In this document: piece after piece, positions 1 to 9,259 of the stretch
Layout: each line of letters opens with the position of its first letter
How positions within the stretch are numbered: position 1 is the first letter of the stretch
DNA from: Dehalococcoidia bacterium
Lineage (GTDB): Bacteria; Chloroflexota; Dehalococcoidia; Dehalococcoidales; Fen-1064
Assembly: GCA_011170375.1 (NCBI GenBank)
Contig: DUEV01000007.1
Span: 1-64,000 of the forward strand
DNA length: 64,000 nucleotides
Direction of reading: 5' to 3'
Made by a program: the position numbers and the translations under genes
The notes under the pieces: generated by a model
What the model saw: the letters and a program-made list of their open reading frames with translations, nothing else
Told to the model about the DNA's origin: nothing
Databases searched by the model: none

Positions 1-300
1 CCTAACCCGGAACGTCCTCAAAGGAATATAGGCATGATGCTACGAAATTTCATCGTAGCGCATGGTTGGTGGCACCTTGGGGAGATCAAGTATGTAAAAG
101 GAATGCAGGGAATGCCAGCAGCTCGATAAGAGTGTATCATTCTGAGATGTAGTCGACATCCCGATGTACATGTAATAGTAGTTGGTAACTCAACACGGCA
201 AAATACTTACAGATTCCTCTCCGTTCGAAGCTAAGTACAAGACGATCAAACATCCCGATGTTTGTTTGACAGGTAAATTCTTTCGTAGTTGTTTTGGCAG

Positions 301-1503
301 CTAAACATCGGTTGAACTCATGCTCCTCGGCATCCCGCGCATAATAAGACCGAAGGCCATGCTAGCGATAGCTAATAATCCACCGACAATTCCAAAAGCT
401 GTCTTGTAGTTTAAAGCGCTGATTAGCAGTCCCCCCACCATGGGACCCGTAGAGTGTCCTATGTCCATCACGCTGGACAGTACACCTAAGGCACCGCCAT
501 GGCTGGAAGCCTTTGATAAATCAGCAACCAGTGCCGCAGTTGAAGCGGTAACAGTTGCCAACCCGAGACCGAAAAATCCAATAAGCAGTGCCAATAATAG
601 ATAATTGTCTGAATAAGTCATGAAGGCCATAGTTATACCACCCAGTAGAAGTCCGGTTATTATCATCGGAACACGGCCATACTTATCTGAAAAGCGTCCC
701 ATCAGCGGTTTGGTGAGTATAACTACAACCGTCTGTATGGCTAACAGCAGGCCTATCGCTAGGGTTGCGAGTTTTGCCTGTTCATTTAGGTAGATAGTCA
801 GAAATACTTCCAGACAGCCAAACGCAAAATACTGCACCGCCTCGACTACGCTCGTAGCTAAAATACCACGATGGGTCACGATAGCTACGACATCTGTCCA
901 TATTTTACCGCGTTCCCTCTTTAGTGCCTCACGCGCTGAACTAGACGTTAACGTTGGAAGCGGTAGCGTGAGCGCTGCTGCTAATGAGAAAGTTCCGATA
1001 ATACCGGTGGCTATGTATACCCAATGAAAATCCTCCCCAAATATCAAGGCGCCTCCCACCAAGGGGGCCAGAGAGCGTCCAACCATTGTCGCTGACGAAT
1101 ACCAGCCCATACGCTCACCGCGTTTTTCATCAAAGGTGTCAGCCACCGCTGCCATAGCTACCGGACCGAGTATGGCCGTAGCAAGGCCGTGATAGATACG
1201 TACCAGCACCAGATGCCAGGGCTGAGTTACCAGAAGGTATAAGAACGGGGCGCTGGCGAAAACAATAGCGGCAATAAGAATAACACGCCGCCTACCGATG
1301 ATATCGGAAAGAATACCCGCAGGCAGGCTGACGACGATTCCGACCACAGTAGAAGCGGCGGCAATAAAGCCTACCGTGCCCAGTGGCACGTCGAGGGCAC
1401 GGATGAACAGAGGTAGCACTGGGTTCTTGGCCATCGTGGAACTGAAAATAGCCAGCCCACCCATAATGCAAAGGAGAACGAATGGCGAGATTCTCAGCTT
1501 CAA
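301..1503 (-). CDS. MFS transporter (drug:H+ antiporter-like)
   Basis: 400 aa ORF with about 12 hydrophobic segments and MFS motifs (GILSDIIGRRRVI, GRFSDKYGRVPMI). Confidence 0.9.
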   Translation of the reverse strand: MKLRISPFVLLCIMGGLAIFSSTMAKNPVLPLFIRALDVPLGTVGFIAAASTVVGIVVSLPAGILSDIIGRRRVILIAAIVFASAPFLYLLVTQPWHLVLVRIYHGLATAILGPVAMAAVADTFDEKRGERMGWYSSATMVGRSLAPLVGGALIFGEDFHWVYIATGIIGTFSLAAALTLPLPTLTSSSAREALKRERGKIWTDVVAIVTHRGILATSVVEAVQYFAFGCLEVFLTIYLNEQAKLATLAIGLLLAIQTVVVILTKPLMGRFSDKYGRVPMIITGLLLGGITMAFMTYSDNYLLLALLIGFFGLGLATVTASTAALVADLSKASSHGGALGVLSSVMDIGHSTGPMVGGLLISALNYKTAFGIVGGLLAIASMAFGLIMRGMPRSMSSTDV

Positions 1504-2132
1504 TTACGTCTCTCTATATTGTCTATATCTGTATCTTTGCCATTTTCTGGCTCGAGATTTTGCATTCGTTCAAAGGTCTCTTGTGTGAATGCTGCCAAAC
1601 CTGTTTCGGCTTCGCGTATCAATTCTTCTACTTCTTCTCGAGTGGCAACATCCCAGAAGTCACGCTCTCTGGCCTCGGCAAGCCAGCGGTTTATCTTCTC
1701 CAGGTCACCCTCCAGTTCTTGCACTTCCTCAAAGTTAAACTCTTGGTGCTGGCGTTCTCTCTCCATATGCCGCAGCATCTTGTGACATTCCTTGATTATC
1801 TCGGCATACTCCCTATCCCTCTCATGTTGAAATCTTTGTATCGCCCGCTGCTCCTGCGCCTCACTGAAGTCGGAAACTGAGTATAGGTTCGCCGTGCCCT
1901 CCAATTCCTCCACAGATTTATATATATCCTTGATTTTCATCGCGAACGGTTCTGCGTTTGGTATGAGCCAGCCTGCTCCTTCCATAGAAAGGGCTCCAAG
2001 CTTCTTCAGCTGCCTCCAGACAAATACCCTCTTGCGCGAAGGCTCAGCCGGGAGCCAGTAGGTAAACAATAACCAGTCCATCCGCGAAAACCTCTTGACA
2101 GCCATTCTAGCATATGATTTACTATGTAACAA
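1500..2132 (-). CDS. ChrB N-terminal-domain-like protein
   Basis: WLLFTYWLPAEPSRKRVFVWRQLKKLGALSMEGAGWLIP resembles the ChrB N-terminal domain; start may be internal (MAVKRFSRMDW). Confidence 0.75.
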   Translation of the reverse strand: MLHSKSYARMAVKRFSRMDWLLFTYWLPAEPSRKRVFVWRQLKKLGALSMEGAGWLIPNAEPFAMKIKDIYKSVEELEGTANLYSVSDFSEAQEQRAIQRFQHERDREYAEIIKECHKMLRHMERERQHQEFNFEEVQELEGDLEKINRWLAEARERDFWDVATREEVEELIREAETGLAAFTQETFERMQNLEPENGKDTDIDNIERRN

Positions 2133-2193
2133 CTGTTACATTCATTTGATTTTCCATAGAGCATATATCAACTAGACTAAGGAGGGTACCTAT

Positions 2194-2532
2194 ATGGATA
2201 ACCAGCTTGACTATTACACAGATACCGGTAAATTAAGGGACGAGTTTGATAAGGGACTACCGGTAATGTCCGACTATACCGCTTTCCGTAAAGGAGTATA
2301 TCAAGATGGAGCCTTAAATCTTAAGAGTAAAAGACTTATAGCTTTGGCCTGTGGTCTACAGTCAGGTTGCACTCGCTGTGTTCAAGGGCAGACAAAGGAC
2401 GCTATCAACGCTGGAGCCACCAAAGAGGAAGTCCTGGAAGCTGTATCTGTGGCCGTAGTAATGGGCGGGACGGCTGTTAGTGCCGAAACATGGCGGGTGG
2501 TTAAAGTCCTGCAAGAACTTGGTAAGTGGTAG
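2194..2532 (+). CDS. Carboxymuconolactone decarboxylase / AhpD-like protein
   Basis: CGLQSGCTRCVQGQTKDAINAGATKEEVLEAVSVAVVMGG (AhpD-like CxxC fold); RBS aaggaggg upstream. Confidence 0.85.
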   Translation: MDNQLDYYTDTGKLRDEFDKGLPVMSDYTAFRKGVYQDGALNLKSKRLIALACGLQSGCTRCVQGQTKDAINAGATKEEVLEAVSVAVVMGGTAVSAETWRVVKVLQELGKW

Positions 2533-2590
2533 ATTATGAATCCTTTAACATTCGGAGAACTTGATCTTCAATCTGAAGGAGGTAAGTATC

Positions 2591-3028
2591 ATGAAATGGG
2601 TTACTCGTTCTCATGTCCACGTTGACCGCGTGGCCTGTCCCTGGCTAATCAAGAGGTTCGTCGATAATGAAGCCGAATTTATGTTTGCTCCCCCCAGCCA
2701 AGTAATGGCCATCGCCGAACAGACCGGTGCCATTCCTTTCGACTGCATGGGGAAGGCAGAGTTGGACCATCACGAGGGGCGGTGCTCTTTCGAGTCAATC
2801 ATCCAAAAGTATGAACTGAGGGACAGAGCCCTGCTGCGACTGGCTGAGATAGTCCATGCCGCTGATTCCGCCCAGGATATCGACAAGGACCCTATTGCCC
2901 GCGGCCTGGAGGCCATTGCCGTTGGCTACAGCACACGCTATCCTAACGACGAGGAGAATCTGTCGTACCAATTCGATGTTTATGATGCTCTCTATGCCTG
3001 GTGCCGGTTACAAGTAGCCAAGGGCTAG
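2591..3028 (+). CDS. ChrB C-terminal-domain protein (chromate resistance protein-like)
   Basis: MKWVTRSHVHVDRVACPWLIKRFVDNEAEFMFAP...ELDHHEGRCSFESII; RBS ggaggt upstream of ATG 2591. Confidence 0.85.
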   Translation: MKWVTRSHVHVDRVACPWLIKRFVDNEAEFMFAPPSQVMAIAEQTGAIPFDCMGKAELDHHEGRCSFESIIQKYELRDRALLRLAEIVHAADSAQDIDKDPIARGLEAIAVGYSTRYPNDEENLSYQFDVYDALYAWCRLQVAKG

Positions 3029-3310
3029 CGAAGGGGAAACAATGCTAATAGATACTTATCTGACCGGTTAATCGTGAGTACAAAGAAATAGACATCACGA
3101 TTTTTAAACATTGATTACTTCCGCCCAATAGAAAAAGCAAACGGTATCAACCACGAGTACGCATGGCTGGACAAACATCCCGATGTTTGTTCGGTAAAAA
3201 CATTTCTTTTTTCTTGACAATGCACATATTGGGAATTCATAGTTGAACAGAGGCCACCCCCATTCTAGACTGGCCTCTGCTTATCTTCGAACGATGGCTT
3301 CTATACTTAG

Positions 3311-4753
3311 TCAAGAATTCTTCTGGGTGCCAACTTGACTACGTGACTGCTTTGGCTCATTTGTTGAATCTGATTTTTTGGATTTAGAACCTCTGATTGT
3401 CGAGTCCAACTCTGCTATTTGTGATTCGTATTGTTCTTTCTGGAGTTCCTTTTCCTTAACTAATATTTCAACACGTGAGCTTAGCTTTCTTAATTCGGAC
3501 TTATACTCATTATTTGCCTCAGCTATTTGTGACTCATACTTTTCATTTAGATTTCTTGTTTCTACCTTATGCTCATTATTAATGGAAGCTATTTGCTGTT
3601 CATATCTTTCCTTCAGCTGCTCTTTTTCCTTCGCTGACGTCTCCGCCAGTAGCTCCTTTTCCTTAGTTAAAGCATCTATTCGCAAGGTTAGATCTTTTGC
3701 TTCTGCCCGATGCCGGTTGTCAGCTTCAGCCACCTGGGACTCATGCCTTTCATTCAGGTTCCTTATTTCTACTTTGTGCTCACTATTGATGGCGGCTATC
3801 TGCGATTCATGTCTTTCTTCCAGGTTTGTTGTCTCTGCTTCGTGCTGATTGTCAGCCTCAGCTATTTGTGATTCATACCTTTCCTTCAGCTGCTCTTTTT
3901 CCTTCGCTGACGTCTCCGCCAGTAGCTCCTTTTCCTTAGCTAAAGCATCTATTCGCAAGGTTAGATCTTTTGCTTCTGCCTTATGCTGGTTATTAGCTTC
4001 AGCCACCTGGGACTCATGCCTCTCATTCAGGTTCCTTTTTTCTACTTTGTGATCACCATTGATGGCGGCTATCTGCGATTCATATCTCTCTTTCAGACTT
4101 TTTACCTCCGCTTCGCGCTGATTGTCAGCCTCAGCTGTTTGTGATTCATACCTTTCCTTCAGCCGCTCTTTTTCCTTCGCTGATGTCTCCGCTAGCCGTT
4201 CTTTTTCTTGAGTCAGGGTTCTTATTTCCGACCTTAGCCCATCTATATCAGCTAATTTCTCTGTAATTGCTTCTGAGTTGATCCTAGATGTTTTGAGATC
4301 CTCTCCCATTACATTGGTCAGCTTTTCCATAAATTCCTTAGAATCGGACCTTAGATCTTTATATTCCTCCCCGAGTATTCCGATCGCCCTTCCCATGAGT
4401 TCATCATACCTTATATTTGCCCGGTCGCGTTCCTCTTCCAAGGCCATTATGTATGACCTTAGGTCTCCTACTTTCCCACCATACTGTTTACTTAGCTGAC
4501 CATATACTGCGACCGCAACTCTCTTGGCTACTGCCTCACCATATCCGCGTATATCAGTTCCTCGTGGACCAAACACTTTATTAAGAAACTTATTCTCTGA
4601 CTGAATGTGTTTATCGTAGTCATGTAGGCCATCATCCACTACGGGATCCAATCCTGCACTGTAATATATCTGCTCCGCAAGCTGTTTTTCTTCCGGTTTG
4701 AAATCCTCCGTTACTACTAGGCTTGTTGTTGTATTTTCCTTCATTAAAGTCAC
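3311..4753 (-). CDS. Large coiled-coil protein with internal tandem repeats
   Basis: 480 aa Glu/Lys/Gln-rich coiled coil; repeated KEKELLAETSAKEKEQLKERYESQIAEADNQH units of about 91 aa. Confidence 0.8.
   Translation of the reverse strand: MTLMKENTTTSLVVTEDFKPEEKQLAEQIYYSAGLDPVVDDGLHDYDKHIQSENKFLNKVFGPRGTDIRGYGEAVAKRVAVAVYGQLSKQYGGKVGDLRSYIMALEEERDRANIRYDELMGRAIGILGEEYKDLRSDSKEFMEKLTNVMGEDLKTSRINSEAITEKLADIDGLRSEIRTLTQEKERLAETSAKEKERLKERYESQTAEADNQREAEVKSLKERYESQIAAINGDHKVEKRNLNERHESQVAEANNQHKAEAKDLTLRIDALAKEKELLAETSAKEKEQLKERYESQIAEADNQHEAETTNLEERHESQIAAINSEHKVEIRNLNERHESQVAEADNRHRAEAKDLTLRIDALTKEKELLAETSAKEKEQLKERYEQQIASINNEHKVETRNLNEKYESQIAEANNEYKSELRKLSSRVEILVKEKELQKEQYESQIAELDSTIRGSKSKKSDSTNEPKQSRSQVGTQKNS
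3601..4200. repeat. Intragenic tandem repeat, period about 273 bp (about 3 copies)
   Basis: catatctttccttcagctgctctttttccttcgctgacgtctccgcc recurs near 3601, 3874 and 4147. Confidence 0.8.
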
Positions 4754-4919
4754 CTCTCTTCAAGGATTGGTGTAGAACCTCCATTACAAATTCTATGATG
4801 TTCGAAAACTATCACCCCCTTTGGCTCGTGGTATTGAAAAGTCTCTCTTCTTGTTTCATAATAAACACGAAGGCAGCGAAGAGCTGGCCAGCCAGTCAGT
4901 CTGTTTCTAAAGCCTTCAA

Positions 4920-4945
4920 TGGGCGACCTCTCGCCAGGTCGCCCT
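4920..4945. terminator. Hairpin, possible terminator
   Basis: gggcgacc tctcgcca ggtcgccc inverted repeat followed by ctctta. Confidence 0.45.
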
Positions 4946-5321
4946 CTTATTTAACTATGGTTGGTCAGCATAGTAAATACTGAAAAGGTCATAATTCAGA
5001 GCATACGATGGTACCTGTAATAAGTGCGACCTTTATAGGTAATAGTCCACGATAATACATACTGTTGTTTATTCGTGACAACTATATTGAAATACAAGCG
5101 GTACCAAATATCTATACGAATGGCTTGACAAACGTCCTGATATTCGCTCAGACAGGAACAATGCTAACCGACTCTTTTTCGTCTAGGCTGTTATAGTACA
5201 AGACGAACAAACATCCCGATGTTCGTGCAATTAACTTCACTTTCCGCTTTGACCTCACACGTTTGCGGTGGTATGCTTGGCACAATATATCTAGCATGCT
5301 TGGAATAAGCCGAGGAGGTTT

Positions 5322-6257
5322 GTGATGAAAAAAGCAATCCTATGGTTATTTCTCAGCTGCCTTATGGTATTAACTTTGATAGCATGGTCCTGTAGCGGAA
5401 CAGAATCCGGTGAGCAGGAGGAAGAGGAGGAGGAAGAAGACGGAGGAGAGTGGGAAGAACCCGGGGACTTGAATCCTTCCTGGTCATCTGACGGGAACAA
5501 GATAGTATTCTATTCAGGTAGAGATGGGAATGGGGAAATCTATGTTATGAATGCTGACGGAAGTGAGCAGACAAATCTGACGAATAATCCTGATTTGGAC
5601 ATGTATCCCTCCTGGTCACCTGACGGGAACAAGATAGCATTCCATTCGAGGAGAGCCGGAAATGGTGAAATCTATGTTATGAATGCTGACGGGAGTGAGC
5701 AAACAAATCTGACGAATAATCCTAATACGGATTCGAGACCTTCCTGGTCACCCAACGGGAACAAGTTGGCATTCTATTCAGATAGAGATGGAAATTCCGA
5801 AATCTATGTTATGAATGCTGATGGTACTGGGCAGACTAGATTGACAAACAATTCTACCTGGGATACACACCCTTGCTGGTCACCCGACGGGGACAAGATA
5901 GCATTTGTGTCAAATAGAGACGGAAATTACGAAATCTATGTCATGAATGCTGATGGGAGTGAGCAGAGAAATCTGACAAATGATTCCGCTCTGGATACGT
6001 ATCCTTCCTGGTCACCCGACGGGAACAAGATAGCATTCTATTCGAAGAGAGATGGAAATGGCGAAATCTATGTCATGAATGCTGACGGGAGTGAGCAAAC
6101 GAATCTGACAAATAATCCTTCCTGGGATGCGAGCCCTTCTTGGTCTCCCAACGGGGACAAGTTGGCATTCTATTCAGAGAGAGATGGGAATTACGAAATT
6201 TACGTTATGAATGCTGATGGTACTGGGCAGACAAGATTGACAAACAATCTTTATTGA
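5322..6257 (+). CDS. TolB/PD40-type beta-propeller lipoprotein (3' end truncated)
   Basis: Signal/lipobox-like N-term (TLIAWSCSG), acidic linker, 7 repeats of SWSPDGNKIAFYSxRDGNxEIYVMNADG; propeller sequence continues in frame past the stop. Confidence 0.85.
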   Translation: MMKKAILWLFLSCLMVLTLIAWSCSGTESGEQEEEEEEEDGGEWEEPGDLNPSWSSDGNKIVFYSGRDGNGEIYVMNADGSEQTNLTNNPDLDMYPSWSPDGNKIAFHSRRAGNGEIYVMNADGSEQTNLTNNPNTDSRPSWSPNGNKLAFYSDRDGNSEIYVMNADGTGQTRLTNNSTWDTHPCWSPDGDKIAFVSNRDGNYEIYVMNADGSEQRNLTNDSALDTYPSWSPDGNKIAFYSKRDGNGEIYVMNADGSEQTNLTNNPSWDASPSWSPNGDKLAFYSERDGNYEIYVMNADGTGQTRLTNNLY

Positions 6258-6494
6258 GATTCGAATCCTTCGTGGTCACCGTTTATAACCGAGTAATAAA
6301 GAGGGTCTTTTTTCTCGCTTTTCATCCCACAGAAAAAGCAAACGGTATCGCCCAGTCGTACGCATGGCTGGACAAACATCCCGATGCCGATTCAGCGTCT
6401 AATGTGAATCTAAATACCGCACCAGTGAAGCTTCGTGGTATACTTACACCGATGGGCAATTCAGTTGCTCTGACAAAGGTATAAGGAAAGGGTT

Positions 6495-7907
6495 GTGAGA
6501 GGAATGGACAACGACTATATTGCCTTTCGGGGTAATTTACAGCAACTGCTGGAGAAGGTTGAAAGCGGTGAAATGGTCCCCAAGTTGCAGGCTTCGCATG
6601 CCCCTCCCTGTAAGTTCTGGACGGCCTTCATGGTGGTTAATGGTATTCGCCATGTGGCGCCGGTAATACACGGCCCCACCGGTTGTACTTACGGTGTAGC
6701 TAACGCATATAAGTTAACCAGTTGTGAATACCGTGGCGTTCCCCTGGAACCCACCACCTGTACAGCGCTGGACGAAAGCAATGTCGTCTACGGCGGAGAG
6801 GGTAAACTGGTCGAGGCTATCAGGGAAGTAGATGATAGATACCACCCAGAGCTTATCGCCGTACTTTCATGCTGCTGCTCTGGCATCATCGGTGACGACG
6901 TTGAGACTATTGCCAGGGATGCAGAGAAATCGGTCAATGCCAAGGTGATTGCGATACGCAGCGAAGGCTTTGGGGGTGACTTCCGCAGTGGTTTCGAGGA
7001 TGCCTTCAGGGCTGTCATGGACCTGATGGAACCCCCAAGCCAGACCAAAGCGAACACTATCAACATCCTTGGTGCTCGAGTGGGACCAACCTACACCGAA
7101 TGGCTGGAAGACCTGGACGAGATTAAGCGGTTGGTTAGTGCCATCGGTGTCGAAATCAACGCAGTTCTCTGTGGGGGCTGTACTCTCGATGAGATACGGC
7201 GGGCTCGTGAAGTAAAACTTAACGCATCTTGGTGTTACGACTGGGGGCAGAAGCTGGGCGACCTTATGCAGGAGAGATTCGGCATCCCATATAGCCGGAC
7301 CGGCCAGCCCTACGGTCTGCGAGCGACCAAGGAATGGGTTACCGGTGTGGCTGATCCACTCGGGCTGGAGAAGCCGGCGAGAGAGCTTATTCGCAAAGAA
7401 ACAGACACGGTAAAGACAGAACTGGAGTCCCTGCGGAGGAATCTCAACAGCAAAACCGCCATTGTCGAAGTGGCTGAGTTCCCTGGCCCCATCAGGGCGC
7501 TTTCTCTGGCCAGGATGGCGGAAGAATTCGGTGCTCGACCGGTAGTCATCAATATCCACCCTTACACCATCAAAGAACGGATGCCGAGCATTAGATTTCT
7601 TCTTGAATCAGGGCAGAATCCGGAGGTGGTGCTCACGAAAGGCCTCTTCTCTCTGGGCACTTTCCGCTCGTCTAGAAGAACAGAACTTGAGATACGGCAA
7701 CTTGTTGCCAATTACGATAATGCTATTTTCCTTGGTACCCCAATGCGTCAGCCCGGGATACCACAGGTAAATCTGACCACCCGGACAGGCTACCCTCAGT
7801 ACGGATTTCCGGGGATCCGTAATATCGCCAGGCTGGTTGAATCCGCCGTGGCTCACGCTGCCCGACCCCGCTCCAAGCTGTTCCGACAGGTCCTGTATGG
7901 AAGTTAA
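6495..7907 (+). CDS. Nitrogenase component 1-like protein, NifD/NifE-like subunit
   Basis: PPCKFW...HGPTGC...ESNVVYGGEGKL...SCCCSGIIGDD; KLNASWCYDWGQKLGDLMQERFGIPY aligns with the NifD Cys275 region. Alternative ATG at 6504. Confidence 0.88.
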   Translation: MRGMDNDYIAFRGNLQQLLEKVESGEMVPKLQASHAPPCKFWTAFMVVNGIRHVAPVIHGPTGCTYGVANAYKLTSCEYRGVPLEPTTCTALDESNVVYGGEGKLVEAIREVDDRYHPELIAVLSCCCSGIIGDDVETIARDAEKSVNAKVIAIRSEGFGGDFRSGFEDAFRAVMDLMEPPSQTKANTINILGARVGPTYTEWLEDLDEIKRLVSAIGVEINAVLCGGCTLDEIRRAREVKLNASWCYDWGQKLGDLMQERFGIPYSRTGQPYGLRATKEWVTGVADPLGLEKPARELIRKETDTVKTELESLRRNLNSKTAIVEVAEFPGPIRALSLARMAEEFGARPVVINIHPYTIKERMPSIRFLLESGQNPEVVLTKGLFSLGTFRSSRRTELEIRQLVANYDNAIFLGTPMRQPGIPQVNLTTRTGYPQYGFPGIRNIARLVESAVAHAARPRSKLFRQVLYGS

Positions 7908-7912
7908 GGCTT

Positions 7913-9256
7913 ATGGCCACTGAACATGAATTCCTGACAGGTACTGCAGAGAGGTGTCACGACCCCTATCTACGTTGTGCCCTGTACGGAGCAGCACAGA
8001 CCGTTCTTGGCATCAACGGTTGCTGCGTTTTAGCCCATGCCCCACAGGGTTGTAATATGCTGGTTAACTCAGCCTTCGGCTGGCAGGATGCCGATTACAC
8101 GGAAACACTAACGCTGTGTACCAAGCTCTGTGAGGATGAAATCGTCCATGGCGGTGAGGAACTACTCACACGGACAATCCTTGAAGCACAGGAATTCAAT
8201 ATACCTATCATGTTTATATTGAGTTCCTGTGGGCCAGAGATTGTGGGTGATGATATCGTGGCCGTCTGTGAGGACATACAGGACCAGGTAGATTTTAAGC
8301 TAATGCCCATTCAGTGCGCCGGCTTCCGTGGTTCTCAGTACGACGGCACGGATATCGCCCTGGAAGCACTGTTGAAGAATCTGGTGACTGATACCGGACA
8401 GAAAACGGCTAATTCTGTTTGCCTCATTGCACCCCACGCCAATGCTAATCCCACCTGGGTGGGTGATCTGGAGTGGGTGAAAAACGTGCTTGCCCAGATG
8501 GGAGTCCAGGTAAATGCTACTATTACCCACGGAACAGCCCTAAGTGACTTCGAAAAGGTTTCGACAAGCGAGGCCTCGTTATTACTTAGCTTTGACTGCG
8601 GGCAGAAGGCTGCGGACTACCTGACAACAGAGTTCGGCATTGAGCAGATATGCAAGGATATCCCTCTGCCATTCGGATTTGGCAATACGCGCCGCTGGCT
8701 GACGGAGCTAGGGAAACGTTTCGGAGCAACGGATGTGGCCAACAGGCTGATTACCGAGGGGGAGAAAATGGTGGTTGAGGTATGCCGACGCAAGGGACTG
8801 GAGCAGTTCTTCATGCACCGTGCTCCGGCAGCTATCGTTACCGATGCCACGATAGGTATCCCTCTGGTGCGCTTTATCAGCGAGGACCTGGAAATGTTCC
8901 CAGAGCTAATCTGTCTCCGGTCGTCGCAGGAAAAAGCCAGAGAAATCCTAGAGAAAGAACTGAAAGAGCTTGGTCTTAGTCCCCGGGTGATACACGGGGC
9001 TGACGTCTATCAATCCAAGGTAGCTCTAGCAGAGTCCATGCCAGAGGTAGTCTTTGGCAGCAACATCGAGAGACACGGTACCGAAGAACTGGATATCCCG
9101 TTCATACTCCTGATAGCCTCCCCGACAATGCGCTTCCGCATAATTAACCGCGAGTATTTCGGCTACACAGGTATGCTTAATCTTATCGAGTTTATTCAGA
9201 ATGATTGGCGAGAAAGGTATCGGTCACGGCAGTCCAGATACCAAGCAAGGTGGTAG
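7913..9256 (+). CDS. Nitrogenase component 1-like protein, second subunit (NifK/NifN-like)
   Basis: CALYGAAQTVLGINGCCVLAHAPQGC...IVHGGEELL...SSCGPEIVGDD; C-terminal EYFGYTGMLNLIEFI. Confidence 0.87.
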   Translation: MATEHEFLTGTAERCHDPYLRCALYGAAQTVLGINGCCVLAHAPQGCNMLVNSAFGWQDADYTETLTLCTKLCEDEIVHGGEELLTRTILEAQEFNIPIMFILSSCGPEIVGDDIVAVCEDIQDQVDFKLMPIQCAGFRGSQYDGTDIALEALLKNLVTDTGQKTANSVCLIAPHANANPTWVGDLEWVKNVLAQMGVQVNATITHGTALSDFEKVSTSEASLLLSFDCGQKAADYLTTEFGIEQICKDIPLPFGFGNTRRWLTELGKRFGATDVANRLITEGEKMVVEVCRRKGLEQFFMHRAPAAIVTDATIGIPLVRFISEDLEMFPELICLRSSQEKAREILEKELKELGLSPRVIHGADVYQSKVALAESMPEVVFGSNIERHGTEELDIPFILLIASPTMRFRIINREYFGYTGMLNLIEFIQNDWRERYRSRQSRYQARW

Positions 9257-9259
9257 AGA

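Noticed and set aside
1298-1880. Plus-strand ORFs 1298..1588, 1482..1880 and 1519..1785
   Set aside because: Antisense to the MFS and ChrB-N genes; low-complexity translations.
3601-4200. CRISPR-like regularly spaced repeats
   Set aside because: The 273-bp period lies within a coding coiled coil and preserves frame; there is no direct-repeat/spacer layout and no cas genes.
3378-4499. Several plus-strand Ser/Cys-rich ORFs opposite the coiled-coil gene
   Set aside because: Shadow ORFs from the complement of Glu/Lys-rich codons; no RBS or conserved features.
6255-6257. In-frame TGA of the beta-propeller as a selenocysteine codon
   Set aside because: The aligned repeat position is Trp (TGG), there is no redox context, and the frame stops soon after; nonsense mutation plus truncation fits better.
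6254-6484. ORF 6254..6484 as a real gene
   Set aside because: Built from the propeller remnant plus a copy of the dispersed 56-bp repeat; most likely non-coding.
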